Assembly (NCBI RefSeq): GCF_016545825.1
Contig: NC_052613.1
Coordinates: 48,094,112 to 48,158,111, forward strand
Length of the DNA stretch: 64,000 bases
Origin: Eucalyptus grandis
Lineage: Eukaryota > Streptophyta > Magnoliopsida > Myrtales > Myrtaceae
Direction of reading: 5' to 3'
Made by a program: the position numbers and the translations under genes. Shown here piece by piece: positions 37,730 through 49,140 of the stretch. The notes under the pieces are model-generated. The model saw only the letters and a list, made by a program, of their open reading frames with translations. It did no database searches and had not been told where the DNA came from. The number at the start of each line of letters is the position of its first letter. Position 1 is the stretch's first letter.

Positions 37730-38110
37730 GAGCGTCGTCAACTACTGAGCAATGTCAAGGGCCAACTAGGCCAGCAGTGTTGGGGGTGGCTGGCCGAGTG
37801 GCGTCGGGGGGGAGCAGCGTCCAGGGCAACCGAGCGAGCATCATTGGGGGCGACTGCACAAGCGGCGAGCGGCCTCCACTGAGGGAACGAGCGGCATCCA
37901 TTGGTGGCATTGACGGCGAGTGGCTAAGCAACGAGGCAAGCGAGGGGTGACGACATCGAGGGAGCAAGAGGCAAGGGTGAGACAAGCGTAGGGCGACTGG
38001 CATTCGGCGGCGGCATCAAGGGTTAGGGCGTCTGGCAGTGGCATCGAGGGCGAGCAATGTTCGGCGACGACGTTGAGGGTGAGCGGCATCAGCGACGGGT
38101 AGAGGCAAAA
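37730..38110. repeat. G+C-rich degenerate repeat inside the Pack-type element
   Basis: Recurring words such as GGCGAGCGGC, GCATCGAGGG and GCGACG fill this stretch, which is far richer in G+C than its flanks. The open frames on both strands (about 75-110 codons) are compositional. Confidence 0.5.
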
Positions 38111-38656
38111 ACAGGAAAGATTCAGAGAACTGTGATCGTGAAAGTGTGAATGAAGGGTAATTGATTTGGGGCATTTCCTATTTGGGGCTTCTTTTGGAGC
38201 CTTAACCGGTTCCGAAACCGAAATCGCTGATTCCTCATAAAAAGGAACTGAAACGAACTGGACCCTCCGGTTCCCAGTTCTACTTGGGAACCGTGCTCAC
38301 CCCTAACGCATGGGGCTCATGGCACTCATGCGTTGTGGCTTCTGCTGCATGTGTGGGCGTGTCCAATGTTGTCCAACGGCATGCCACCCACCGTTGTGAT
38401 CATCTCGATGAGTACTTTCACCTCATATATTCAAAAATTGATTTTGGTCAAGAAAAATATTCCGAAAAAATGACCAAAATTGTACGGTGGTCCACGACCC
38501 CCAACTCGTTCTTCACTTCAGTTCGTTTTTTTTAAGATTCATATTGCAATTTCCCAACAATGAACATCCAGACGATGTGAAGTTCATCCTCTTGATACCA
38601 ATATCAAACAACAAGCGGGAAAATTCAATGCAAAATAAGGCAAAGATCATAACATA

Positions 38657-38670
38657 AGCTATAATACCAA
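38657..38670 (-). other. Primer-binding site of the copia-like element (decayed)
   Basis: Directly after the 5' LTR in minus orientation the sequence reads TTGGTATTATAGC. The usual plant initiator-Met site is TGGTATCAGAGC, so there are two or three mismatches. Confidence 0.6.
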
Positions 38671-39312
38671 TGTTGTAAGAAAGTCAACGGAAAAAATGAC
38701 TAACATTTTCGATGTGCAATGAACAAATTACCTAGGAATGAACGATGAATCACAAGTGAACGATGGACAATACGACTTCACGATGGTTCAAATACAATCA
38801 CTAGGAAAGTATTCACATTCCACAACGTTAATGATAATTGTTTTCTCAAAGCAATAATAGAATTGCCTTTTGTTCGTTCTTCTTTGATGGAGTGAGAGAG
38901 AGAAATGAGGAGCATTCTTTTCTGAAACGTTCTATTGTCATCAATCAATTATCTTCTAAAGTCATCCCATTTATACTTTTTTTTTAAAATAACTACTCAT
39001 ACCCCCCATTCTTTTTGTCAGTCCTACGCTATTTCTACTCTAACTCTCACTCTTAAACTTTTGCCCTACCTCTTTGTAAGGTGTGGGAGTCGAAACCCAC
39101 TTTTAAAACTACATCATCCCCACCCCCAATTCCCCCTGAAAATGTGAGGATTCAAACCCTCCACCTCCCCCTTCCATGGTGGAATGGTGGCCACTTGGCA
39201 AACCCCAGTGGTTCTCATACCCCTTCAAATGGTGCATTTTCAATCATATCATAGTAAGATGAATGGATGCCTTAATTGCACCTCGTCATGGATGCATTAT
39301 AGAAATATCACA
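38671..39312 (-). repeat. 5' LTR of the copia-like element, split by a SINE
   Basis: Starts TGTTGTAAGAAAG and ends ATATCACA on the + strand and aligns with the left LTR. The extra length is the SINE at 39006-39213 plus one copy of its 10-bp target duplication. Confidence 0.75.
39006..39213 (-). mobile_element. tRNA-derived SINE, family 1, inserted in the LTR
   Basis: It is flanked by identical CTCATACCCC (38996-39005 and 39214-39223). On the minus strand it has a pol III box A-like TTTGCCAAGTGGCC near its start, a box B-like GGTTTGAATCC about 45 bp further on, and a T- and A-rich end. It is alignable with the element at 42316-42506. It is absent from the partner LTR, so it arrived after the LTR element. 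Confidence 0.8.
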
Positions 39313-39544
39313 ATTTTATTATAAAGAGAAGAAACTCTAGAACATTTGGTGGGGACACTCATGAGAAAGAAAAAAGGCAGCTTATTTTTATGGTGATGAC
39401 ATGCTTTCATCTACTTATATATACTCTTCTTTTTATTTTCTTCTTTTTTTAGTATGGAAAAGAGTCACAACTGGATACGAAAATTGAACATTATAAATCT
39501 ACTATCCTTATTTTATCACCTAATAAAATATAAAGTAACCCTAT

Positions 39545-39955
39545 GGAAGATAATAAAAAGAAACTAGTATCCAAGTGCTTCTCTATATCAAAATTAGCAA
39601 GCCAATCAACAGAGCACTATCATGTTGAATTTTAAACTCAAAGTAAGAGTGAATAAGTCTTCTTATATTTTTTAAGCAAAGCAAGGCCAACATTGTCAAT
39701 TATGAACTTTAGACTAACAAGATCAATGACGATTTTAGAGTCAATCTCAATAATGATCTTATGAAAATCAAGTTGTTTTGCAAAGTTGCGTCCCAACCAC
39801 AAAGCCTAAAGTTCTTATGTCAACGAACATATTCTTACAAATATGGAAAAACTACTAACCTAGTCACCCCCTTTGTTTCTAAATAAATTCTCTACACTAG
39901 TAAGTCCTAGGTTACCTTTAGAGACCCCATTGGTATTCGATTCAATCTGCCCGAA
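39545..39955 (-). pseudogene. Decayed RNase H domain of a LINE-type (non-LTR) element
   Basis: On the minus strand fragments read NTNGVSKGNLGL, then RNKGGDW, then ELxALWLGRNFAKQLDFHK, IIIEIDSKIVIDLV and DWLANFDIEKHL in order. This is the arrangement of the RVT_3-type RNase H found at the end of plant LINE polyproteins. The first catalytic Asp is Asn, and several stop codons interrupt the frame. Glu of ELxAL and Asp of EIDSK remain. No reverse transcriptase is recognisable further upstream on that strand. Confidence 0.65.
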
Positions 39956-39959
39956 AGGT

Positions 39960-42300
39960 GGAGAATCCCATCTAACTTAAATTGAAGAAATGCAAAATTT
40001 GCTTAAACTTTTTTAAATGATATTTTCATCTTGAATTTGGCTTATCTCACCTTTCTGTTTAATCACAACTCTACCTTGAATTTTTTTTGTAAAAAAAAAA
40101 TCATAATTTTTTTTACTTTAATACTAAATCTTTCCTCGTCAATGTATTGTCCAAACATCACTACCAGTTTCTTCAAAATTATTAACATTAGGACCATTTA
40201 GAAGTTCATTATCAAAACTTGCAATTTTATTAACACCTTACCTTTGTAAGGAACAACAGAAGCTTCTTGATGTTGACAATTTTGAAAAAACCAATAGTGA
40301 TTTTTTGGACGAAAGGTAGACTGAGGTAGATTTGGGATCAGAGATAAAGTTAATGACTTTTTCAGATAAAAGAAAGTTTGGAACAAAATTGGGATTGGAT
40401 CTAAAATTGAGGAGGGCTTTTAAGGAATTAAACCTTCAAATTTTGCATACAATATGATTAACAATCCTAATTTAAGTATTGCTTAAAATATTTTTCTCTC
40501 CCATGGTAGAATGGGACAAAATTATTTAAGACGTGATGGTGAATGATGGCGCTTTTATCAAGAAGTGCCTAGACCCTGTATAAACATGTAAAAAGTACGC
40601 CCAATTAAAGAAAACAATTAAGCTGACTCTTAAGTTAGATTTATATATGTCATTAAGTCAGCAAAGTTACGATGGTCAAATGTCTCGTCTGTGAACAAGG
40701 TCTAGTACGTGTCTCGTGGAGATTGGTAGAGATTTTGCAATCCAAGGAAAGTGGATTAGCCAAAGAGCACTAATGATAGATTTATATCTCACAAAGAGGG
40801 AGATCTCAAATTGAATTCTTATTCATCTTGTCATCGTAAGATCATGTCATAGTATCATAATCATAGTCAATCATGCATTCCCTCGATTCAACACGGATGG
40901 CTCGCTTCTTATCAAGCCGGAACGATTCTCGAAAGTCCATGCAGAGCGCCCTATCGACGCCCAAACAAAAGAGAAGAACATGGTGTGTCGGTAAATTGCA
41001 CCCACCCGCCATAAACAAAAATGAGCGAACCAATTTGTGGTTGGCAAGAAGTAGTTGATTGTCCCCTTTTTAATTGGGCCAAGGCGGAAGTACACCCTCA
41101 ATTCGTGGTCCTGTCTATTCAACCATTTCGATTGGCACGACGGTTTCCGAGCAGCTTCCTCGCAAGTGCAAGAAATTCTAAAAGAAAGTGCATCGATGCA
41201 ATGAAATTTCTCTCTTGCTTTCCGAAGTCCTCGTTGAATTGGGATGGGGGAGAGGTTGGTGGAACGGCGTTCGATGTTAGGCACATGCATGCGAGCTTAC
41301 CCACTTGACAATCATTCAACCAATAGTCATAAAATAAGAAGTTGGATCGACATACGAACTTGTATCCAATTATTTACCTCTATTTTTGAAAATACGAATT
41401 CGCCTCCTTACTGCCTTCATCGTCACACCGCCACAAAGGGCCGCCACAGAAAGCTCCCTCATCGGCATCGAACGATGGCAGCGGTGTGGCCAGAGATAAC
41501 GGGGGTGATGGCTTGCGACGTTGGGGGATGGCGGTAGATTGGGGGAGTATAGATGGTTTGAGGCTAAGGATTTCAAGCCTTTTCTTTTCCTAAAAAGGAG
41601 GATATTTAAGTCATTGCCGTGGGGTGGGAAGACAAACTAAGGTCTCAAAAGTAGAAGATCGAAAGTGATAAAGTGAGAAAAATACTGCCATGTTATTGAT
41701 ATCATCCTTAAAAATTCTATCATAATCATACGCATGCACGTGTTAATATCATTTGATTTCTCAATCGGTGGGTCAAAAATCTATATCGACACCATGCGTA
41801 TTCTACTTTGTCAGATGTTCAATATCATTTTTGAAATTTTATCTACTCATTTACATCTAAAATGCTGATCATGTAGTCATTTGTTAAACTTGTAGAGGAA
41901 ACAATTTGGAATATTGTGTTCGATAACCCAATGTAATAAACTTTTCAACATTTTGCAATCCAATCCAAGTTCCTTGATTGGAATCCCAGTCATTCTTTGG
42001 ACAAATGCTAATGTGGTGCATGGAAAATTGGTCAAGCGACTGCCAAATCAGCAGTGATTTCTTAACATTAATTACACAGAACACGAAAGAAGCTAATTGT
42101 AACGGATTTTACTTTGTTGACTATTTAACAAGATTTTTAATGTGTTAAAACCTATTCCACTAACAATCAGGGTACGTTTGATCACCTAGATAAAAAAGTT
42201 TTATGGAATACAAATTATGTTTTTTTTGGGGGGATGGGATTTATCCGAGGACACATTTGGGAAAGGATAAGATTGGATAAAATATTGAATATATACTATT
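39960..42300. other. Intergenic, no supported gene
   Basis: AT-rich to about 40850, then a more balanced stretch (40860-41560) with overlapping frames on both strands of 60-140 codons. None has a motif I recognise or a splice structure. The G+C-rich 41400-41540 part has repeat-like words. It may include old element pieces that I cannot name. Confidence 0.4.
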
Positions 42301-42315
42301 GGAGCATTATGGGTG

Positions 42316-42506
42316 TTTTTTTTTTTTTTGTCGGTTATACTTTATTCCTACTCTAATTCTCAGTTTCAAAATTTTGTCTTACCTTCTTGTAGGGCGTGAA
42401 AAAACCCACACTTGAAACTAAATCATCAACATCCCAACCCCCTAAGAAAATGGGAATTCGAACCCCCACATTCCCTTTTCATGTTGGAAGGGGGACCACT
42501 ATTGTT
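42316..42506 (-). mobile_element. tRNA-derived SINE, family 1, second copy
   Basis: Imperfect 12-bp target duplications flank it: GCATTATGGGTG (42304-42315) and GCATTGTGAGTG (42507-42518). On the minus strand a clear box B, GGGGGTTCGAATTCCC, is present and the copy ends with CGACAAAAAAA. It aligns along its length with the SINE at 39006-39213, so the two define one family. Confidence 0.8.
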
Positions 42507-42549
42507 GCATTGTGAGTGGGTTATACAACAGAAAATTCAAGAGGAAAGG

Positions 42550-42745
42550 TACCACCGCCCGCGGTGGCGCAGATGGCTTTGGGCTTTCTCCTCATCACGA
42601 AGGGAAGGAGCGAAAAATCCCAAAGGCGTCGCATTCGCGCGACTCACCCGCGGCTGGGTCTGTAGTGGTGGCTCAGTCCGCCTTGGGTTTACGCCGCCGG
42701 CTACCAGCTGTACGGTGATTCCTGGGTCACAAAAAAAAAAAAAAA
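42550..42745 (+). mobile_element. tRNA-derived SINE, family 2
   Basis: Perfect 13-bp target duplications TCAAGAGGAAAGG lie at 42537-42549 and 42746-42758. The element starts with a tRNA-like head (GGTGGCGCAGATGG, box A), is G+C-rich and ends in about 15 A. It is unrelated to the SINE that ends 44 bp upstream. The open frames across it on both strands are not genes. Confidence 0.8.
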
Positions 42746-42759
42746 TCAAGAGGAAAGGG

Positions 42760-43130
42760 CATAAGACTTAGGCAATAACAATCAAGTGTACTAATGGCAA
42801 CTGCCACACAATGATCACACTACTTGGATGACCCTCTGGACATATGAGATTTCTCCCTTCCCCACCCATTTCTATTGTCAGTTATCCTATCTAGTTGTAT
42901 TGTTGGTCCACTATCACGATAGTCATGTTTGCATTTGAAGGTTGAGATATGAATCAAGATCAGATGCCATAACTCTATCGTATTGGTCCTAGGCAATCAC
43001 CACAACAAACATGACCACCACCATGGCGGTTACCACAGAGGCACTACCACTTGGGGACCACCGTCATTAAGGTGGCTCCCGTTTTTATGTTTTTATTCTT
43101 TCACTTTATTAATTGATTTCTTTCTTCCTT
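42760..43130. other. Intergenic
   Basis: Mixed-composition DNA with no frame, repeat or RNA that I can support. Confidence 0.4.
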
Positions 43131-43131
43131 T

Positions 43132-43930
43132 TTTTGCATTGTCATTATATTTTTATTACTAAAAATGTGATGATATCCAGTCTTACCAAATATCAAATAT
43201 AATATAATAGATCACTTCATATTTCTTATATGATCATCTTATCTCATCCCAATTTTTATTATGGCAATGAAAGCAGTCTTATATAATTATGAAATTTATG
43301 AGACCCAAGCAAAATAAAAAAAATAAAAAACCCAAAATATTTCTTTCCTATGAAAGAAAAAATGGGTTGTTCCTTTTTCACTCTTATTGATTTTAATTAT
43401 TTTGTCCATTGAGTTCATATAATAATGGCATATCGTTTTCTATTTCACTTTTTTTTTTATTCGTGCCAGCTGTCCGCGTGTTCCTCGTCAATTCAGTAGA
43501 CTTCTTTTTTCTAGGAAAATGAGGATTTCATTAAGTGATTTTTTTTTTTTGCATTGCCATTATATTTTTATTACTATATTTGTGATGACATCCAATATTT
43601 TATCAATGATATAGCAAAACCCTCCACATTTCTTATCTTATCTCTGTTCATATTATCTCGATTTTTATTGTGGCAATCAAAACAATCTTATATAATTATG
43701 AAAATTATGAGACCCAAGCTAAATAAAAGCCAAAACCCAAAAATATTTCTTTCTTATGAAAGAAATGAAAACATAGGTGGTTCGTTTTTCACTCCCATAG
43801 ATTTTAATTATTTTGTCCAATGAGTCCCTATGATATGATAATGACATATCTTTTTCTGTCTGATGGTGTTTCTTGTTGCATGCAAGTTCTCCGCATCTTC
43901 CTCACCGGCTCGGTAGACTTCATTTTCCCG
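43132..43930 (+). repeat. Direct duplication of about 410 bp upstream of the PP2C gene
   Basis: Two adjacent units (about 43132-43540 and 43547-43930) share in order GCATTGYCATTATATTTTTA, CAATCTTATATAATTATGAA-like text, GAGACCCAAGC, ATATTTCTTTCYTATGAAAG, TTTTAATTATTTTGTCCA and a GTAGACTTC end. They differ at many sites, so the duplication is not recent. It ends about 1.1 kb before the PP2C start codon and may bear on its promoter. Confidence 0.7.
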
Positions 43931-45009
43931 GGAAAGAAGCAAGGACTTTGCCGGAAATTAAAGAAAGGGAAACTTTCATGGAATCAGTCGTTCAGCGGGT
44001 TCAGAAACGCGGAGGCCTGTATGCAGATCGCTTTCCGACGGTCGGCGAAGCTTGACTTTCTCTCTCTCCTCCTCCGAACCATTCAATAGGAAAAAAAAAG
44101 AGAAAAAAAAGAAGCTTTGTCTGGCCAAGCAACCGCATTTTCTCGGCAGCTCCTTTATCCTATTTTATTAGATCCTTTGTTTAAGGTTGTCTGAGGAGGA
44201 AGACAGCATGGGGGGAGGTGTGAAAGAAGGAAGCGAGCGAAAGCTGACCTGGTTCTCTCTCTCTAAACCGAGTCCGGTGCTTTTGTTTATTCACTTTCTT
44301 TAAAAAGGGGATCTTTTGGGGCAATCGATTAGTGGGTTCTTACAGTTCATACCTCCTCATCATCACTACGCGTTTCTTTTGCGTGTTGATTACCTGTTTC
44401 CCTTCTTTTTTCTTTCATCGCCCGTCCCCGTTGTCTACTCAACGTGGGTGCTGTTTTGCTTGGCGTCCCTCCATTGGATCTGCATTCGGGTCTGTGCTCG
44501 GTCCGTACATGCAGACATTCTCTCAGGTAGTTCCCCGGTTTATGAGCCTTGCTCGAGTTTCTTCCATGTCTGGAGGGCATTAGACGGCTAAACTTAGGCA
44601 GACCCATATCGTAAAATCCACTCTTTTTTAGCTAAATCTGGTCGATCTGGCTCAAATCTGGTTTGAACTGCTGAAAGAATCGATTTTCTCGGCTAATGTT
44701 TGGTGGTCTGTGTTGGGCTGACCGCTGAATTTCGTGTACTCAGTGGGTGTTCTACCAGATCTTGTGATTGTTCAGTTACAGATCGAGTTCAGCGACTTCT
44801 CGACTGATCGCAGAAGCAAAACAGTGTCTTGTTCTGGAGTGGAACTTTGCCACGCCCTTTAGGAGCTGTGCTATTGAGCTTTCTGGGTGTTGCTGACCTT
44901 AGCACCGTTATTGGATGCTAAGCTTGTTGAGGATAATGAAATTTAGAGCAAGGGTCAACTAAAATTGCCAGCCAGAGGGAAGCGGGTTGAAGTTATTAGG
45001 CAAGTGTAC
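43930..45009 (+). promoter_or_regulatory. Presumed promoter and 5' UTR region of the PP2C gene
   Basis: No gene of its own. CT-rich tracts occur at about 44055-44070 and 44250-44265, common in plant core promoters and 5' UTRs. Several upstream ATGs lie between 44690 and 45009; the closest (44937) opens a short frame that stops within about 30 bp, so some translational damping is possible. A 5' UTR intron is likely but its borders are unclear. Confidence 0.4.
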
Positions 45010-48000
45010 ATGGCCTCTGGAGAAGGGAGGCGCCGTGGTCACGATCTAGTGCCTCTTGCCGCGCTGATCAACAGAGAGATGAAGAATGAGAAATTGGAGA
45101 AGCCCACTGTGAGGTATGGCTGTGCTTCCCAATCTAAGAAGGGAGAAGATTTCTTTCTGATAAAGACGGACTGTCAGCGGGTCCCCGGAAATCCTTCGTC
45201 AGCATATTCTGTTTTTGCAGTAAGTACCTTTTTTCAGGACTTTCCTCGTTCTTCTGTTTGTGGTACCTCTGTACATCAGAGAGGGCTAAGTGAGTTGTCT
45301 ATTCGAGTTTTGTATTTAACTTTGTGGGACTTTTGAGTGGTTCAAATCGACGGTCAGTTTCCTGATTGATGTTGGGATCGTTATGTACTTATCAACACAT
45401 AAAGCTAACCTGGATCTGCTTTGTTGTATGCTTTATTATCATTTGTAAAGGAGTGAACCTTTGTAATTTTAGAAGCCTGGAGTCATATAAACAGCTCGTT
45501 GTGACTAAGGACTGCTCTGAAAAAACTTACCGATTCACACTGGATATGTATAGAGATGGCATCAATCAATTGCTTACAGTAAATTCTGCATAACTCTTAT
45601 GGTTACTATCAGAAACATAATCAGTTCATGTCCTTGATTACATATTCATCAAACAGAGGAGATTGGTGCTCGCATGTAATTCATGAATGATTTAGTTTTC
45701 AACCTCTCACCCGCTTCTTCTAATCATTAGGTCTTTGATGGTCATAATGGAAATGCTGCCGCCATTTATTCGAAGGAGCATTTATTAAATCATATTATCA
45801 GCGCTATGCCTCGTGGTCTTGGACGAGAGGATTGGCTCCAAGCTCTCCCTAGGGCATTAGTTGCTGGATTTGTGAAGACAGATAAGGAATTTCAGAGGAG
45901 AGGTATGGATATCGTTCTTTGAGTCAACAGTTCACACTGTTTAAAGAGAGACTTTGACAAAATAATTTGGAAATGAAATGTGTCCCATATATTGGTTTAT
46001 GCAGGAGAAACCTCTGGAACAACTGCTACTTTTGTAATCGTTGATGGATGGACTGTGACCGTTGCATGCGTTGGAGATTCTCGTTGTGTTTTAGATGCTC
46101 AGGGGGGCGCTGTTTCTAATCTAACTGTTGATCACAGACTTGAAGATAATGCAGAGGAGTAAGCATGCTATAAGCCTTATATGCCTTTTGCTGCTTTTTC
46201 CAGATAGCTTATTTGTTATTTATGATTTAATTGTAGGAGGGAGCGAGTCACTGCAAGTGGAGGTGAAGTTGGAAGACTGAGCATCTTTGGTGGTGCTGAG
46301 GTAAGGTGCTTTTGACTCCTGACTTGTTTCCTCTTGACATTCTCTTCATAGTGATCAGGATGGCCATGATGATGTCAGGTTGGATAAGAATGGTTGTAAT
46401 AGATGGAGTGGAGATATGTTTCTGGTTAAAAGAAGGGTTGACTGTGATTAGAATTTGAGGAAACATTAATCAGGAGCAGAAGCAGTGAGCAGAGATTTGA
46501 CAGGAGAAGGCATGGAGGTGAATGCTGAATCTTAACAACTGACAAGCAATAATAGCAGGACTTTAACACCATAATTTGACTTAAATTTTATCAGCTATAT
46601 CCAGCTTTATGAAGTTGGACTTCGTCACAAACTTAAAAACCACAATGAAAGACGTGTGAAGATGAAACCTAAGCTAACAGATCTGACATCTCATGGGGAA
46701 TTCAATATCTGTATTATGGAAATAATTATAATCTAACTAATGGTGTTTTGACTTGGGATTTTTTCTGAGTTTCACCAACATAGTTCTGCCTTCAGCAGTA
46801 AACTCTCATTTAAATCCCTTGCTTATGTGCGTTGTGCTATATGATCAGGAATCAGTGAAGATAATTGTTATTAGGGGTTACTGTACTTTGCTTGCTAAAA
46901 ATGTGTTCTTAACCATTACAGATTGGTCCCCTCCGCTGTTGGCCAGGTGGACTATGCCTTTCCAGGTCAATTGGAGACATGGATGTAGGAGAATTTATAG
47001 TTCCAGTACCCCATGTTAAGCAAGTGAAGGTAATTATCTTTTCAAGTCAGCTGGAAGAATTTTGTGACCAGGAGATTGAATAGCATGTGTCCATGTACCC
47101 AAACAATGCATTCGCTTTAATTTATGTATATCGTTAATTACACCCAATGAAGTTGAGCTTTGCATTTTTATCCTTCATGTAGTTTCTGTTGAGTTTGTTT
47201 GATCTTAGTAGATGACGTAGAATTTCAATAGAGTACAGATAGAGAAAAATGGTGATGTCTGCTTAACTTGAAATTTAAACCTAATAACCAAGTTTTCGTG
47301 AACAGTTATCAAACGTAGGCGGGAGACTCATAATTGCTTCAGATGGTATTTGGGATGCCCTTCCTTCTGAAATGGCTGCAAAATCTTGTCGTGGAGTGCC
47401 TGCAGAACTTGCTGCTAGACAAGTGGTGAAGGTGAGTTGGCGACTAATACTTGATGCATTCTCAATTTCCTTGTAGTCGTGTTGAACTTTCTTGAACATC
47501 CTTATTATAAAGAGTAATCAAGTACGGGAATGCATATAAATTCAATCATGTTTGAATTTTGAAGGAAGCATTGAGGACAAGAGGGCTGAAGGATGACACA
47601 ACATGCATTGTTGTTGACATAATTCCACCTGATAATTCCATACAGATTGCACCTCCCCCAAAAAAGCAGAACAAACTGAGGGCACTATTATTTAGGAGCA
47701 AGTCCAAGGGTTCTGCTAATAAGCTGTCGAAAAAGCTGTCAGCTATTGGCATAGTTGAAGAACTTTTTGAAGAAGGCTCAGCGATGCTCGCAGAAAGGTT
47801 TGCACTCTTTTTTACTAAATCAAAGGTTTGGTATATTAAACGTGATGATTTTCTTACATTTTTCTTTGAAATGTCCATCTTGTATATTTTTTATTCTGAC
47901 CAATGGTTCCATGAGCATACATTTTGGTTATTCTTTGTCATCTACGAAAAGCAGTAAGTTCACAGGAATTGCTTTGTAGTCTTTGAATCGCACGATCACA

Positions 48001-48902
48001 GAATCTAGACTGATATGAGGCTTCGATGAATCATAGAATCTAGTTAGTTTACCCTTCAGTATGCTTCTGATTTTATGCTGGGTTGGTTGTGGGACACACA
48101 AACTTCTAGGAGTTTTTTTTATGGTTCTCTTTGCATGCGATGGATCCGCATAGTCTGCATCTTTTTCACTTGTTTTAGAGAGCGATTTTGAGAGCTCTGT
48201 CCATCATCCTGCACACAAAGTTCCACTAGCACACGATCAACTCTACCTGCCTGTTTCAATCATGTATATAGATGGCCACCTGCCACATCATCTGTGTGAA
48301 ATCTCATTCTAAGAATTATCTCATTGGAACCTTAATACCGTAGTTTGTCAAATGCTCTCCTTCATTGAATTATTTTGAAAGTATCCCTCGTTTGATAATG
48401 TCTACTGCATTAAACTCTTTTAGTGGTTAGACAAGAACTTTCTGTACTCATGGGTTGTTCTACGATGATCACCCACATTGCTTTGGCATTTTGAACACTT
48501 GATTGGCATAACATGGAAACTGACACGTTCTTTTTATTTTTTATTGGTCAGAAACTGACGCATGTTTATGAGCTGTGATTTGTGGCATCAAATTCTGGAC
48601 ATATTTTCATTTGCGCTCCACTAATCTGATAAAGTCTAGTTCTTCATTTAATTATATTTGCTCCGTTTTTTATGTTATGCAGATTAGGGACTGATGAATC
48701 CGTGGGGCAATCCACATCCGGTCTATTTGTATGCGCAGTGTGCCAAGTCGATCTTGCTTCCAGTGAGGGCATCTCTGTTCACGCCGGTTCTATATTCTCA
48801 ACCAATACAAAGCCCTGGCAAGGGCCTTTCCTTTGTGGTGATTGCCGTAACAAGAAGGACGCAATGGAGGGAAAGCGTCCGAGTGGAGTTAAAGTGGTCT
48901 AA
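45010..48902 (+). CDS. Protein phosphatase 2C (plant PP2C-5/PP2C-12 type)
   Basis: Eight exons (45010-45219, 45731-45902, 46005-46158, 46237-46300, 46922-47029, 47306-47431, 47565-47797, 48683-48902) join in frame with consensus splice sites to 428 aa, the length I recall for the Arabidopsis relatives At1g09160 and At1g47380. PP2C motifs run in order: SKKGEDF (about residue 38), VFDGHNG (71-77), SGTTATFVIV, VACVGDSRC, DHRLE, TASGGEVGRL, GGLCLSRSIGD, ASDGIWDAL and KDDTTCIVVDI. The metal-binding Asp and Gly residues are present; the N in DGHNG, where many PP2Cs have DGHGG, is normal in this subgroup. The C-terminal exon adds CAVC and CGDC pairs, which might bind zinc, and ends KKDAMEGKRPSG. The enzyme is expected to be a Mg/Mn-dependent Ser/Thr phosphatase; its substrate is unknown. 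Intron 7 is the longest (885 bp). The gene converges tail-to-tail with the glycosyltransferase. Confidence 0.95.
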
Positions 48903-49109
48903 ATTGTAGCTTGCATTATTTTTGTTCATCTATTCTTTTCCCCGCTCCATTCTTTTTGTACTAAATTCACCATTTTTCATGGTCTGGGCGATTGTTTGAA
49001 TCTTAAAGTGGTATCGACGCTAATGTATATGTAATGTCACCAAAATAATGTCGACCTTAGAGTAGCATTTTAATTATGAGTTCATTTGTGAGTTGTGAGG
49101 ACAGTACCT

Positions 49110-49140
49110 TCTCTTTCTCTCTCTCTCTCTCTCTCTCTGT
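49110..49140. repeat. (CT)n microsatellite downstream of the PP2C gene
   Basis: About 13 CT units in a row, 210 bp after the stop codon; probably in or near the 3' UTR and a likely polymorphic site. Confidence 0.8.

Larger units (their letters stand above)
35759..38306. mobile_element. Pack-type TIR transposon (hAT-like) that captured cyclophilin exons, nested in the LTR element
   Basis: The termini are perfect 12-bp inverted repeats, TTAGGGGTGAGC at 35759 and its complement ending at 38306. Subterminal arrays of GGTTCC and GGAACC words lie on both sides (about 35775-35915 and 38205-38295). This end structure resembles plant hAT elements. No transposase frame is present. The inside carries exons of an SR-type cyclophilin (36403-37081) with introns still in place, so capture was at the DNA level, and a G+C-rich repetitive tract (37730-38110). 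It lies between the LTRs of a copia-like element and so arrived later. An 8-bp target duplication could not be seen. Confidence 0.7.
34486..39312 (-). mobile_element. Ty1/copia-like non-autonomous LTR retrotransposon, interrupted by a nested TIR element
   Basis: Two direct repeats start TGTTG and end CA on the + strand: 34486-34907 (422 bp) and 38671-39312 (642 bp, or about 424 bp after removing a 218-bp SINE with its duplication). They are similar throughout. In minus orientation the right copy is the 5' LTR, followed directly by TTGGTATTATAGC, a decayed initiator-Met tRNA binding site. The left copy is the 3' LTR, preceded by the purine tract AAGTGGGAGA that is typical of copia elements. 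After subtracting the nested 2.5-kb element the internal region is only about 1.2 kb and shows no gag or pol, so the element could not move by itself. No clear 5-bp target duplication was found. Confidence 0.75.

Noticed and set aside
37723..38089. Open frames rich in Gly, Arg or Leu inside the Pack-type element
   Set aside because: Produced by a G+C-rich degenerate repeat; not part of the captured cyclophilin.
39545..39955. An intact LINE
   Set aside because: Only a stop-ridden RNase H domain is visible; no endonuclease or reverse transcriptase could be found around it.
40871..41308. Opposing frames of 95-139 codons
   Set aside because: No recognisable protein on either strand and no splice pattern; possibly a relic but unsupported.
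42412..42771. A 119-codon + frame and an opposite 70-codon frame
   Set aside because: The interval is almost entirely two SINEs with poly(A) and target duplications.
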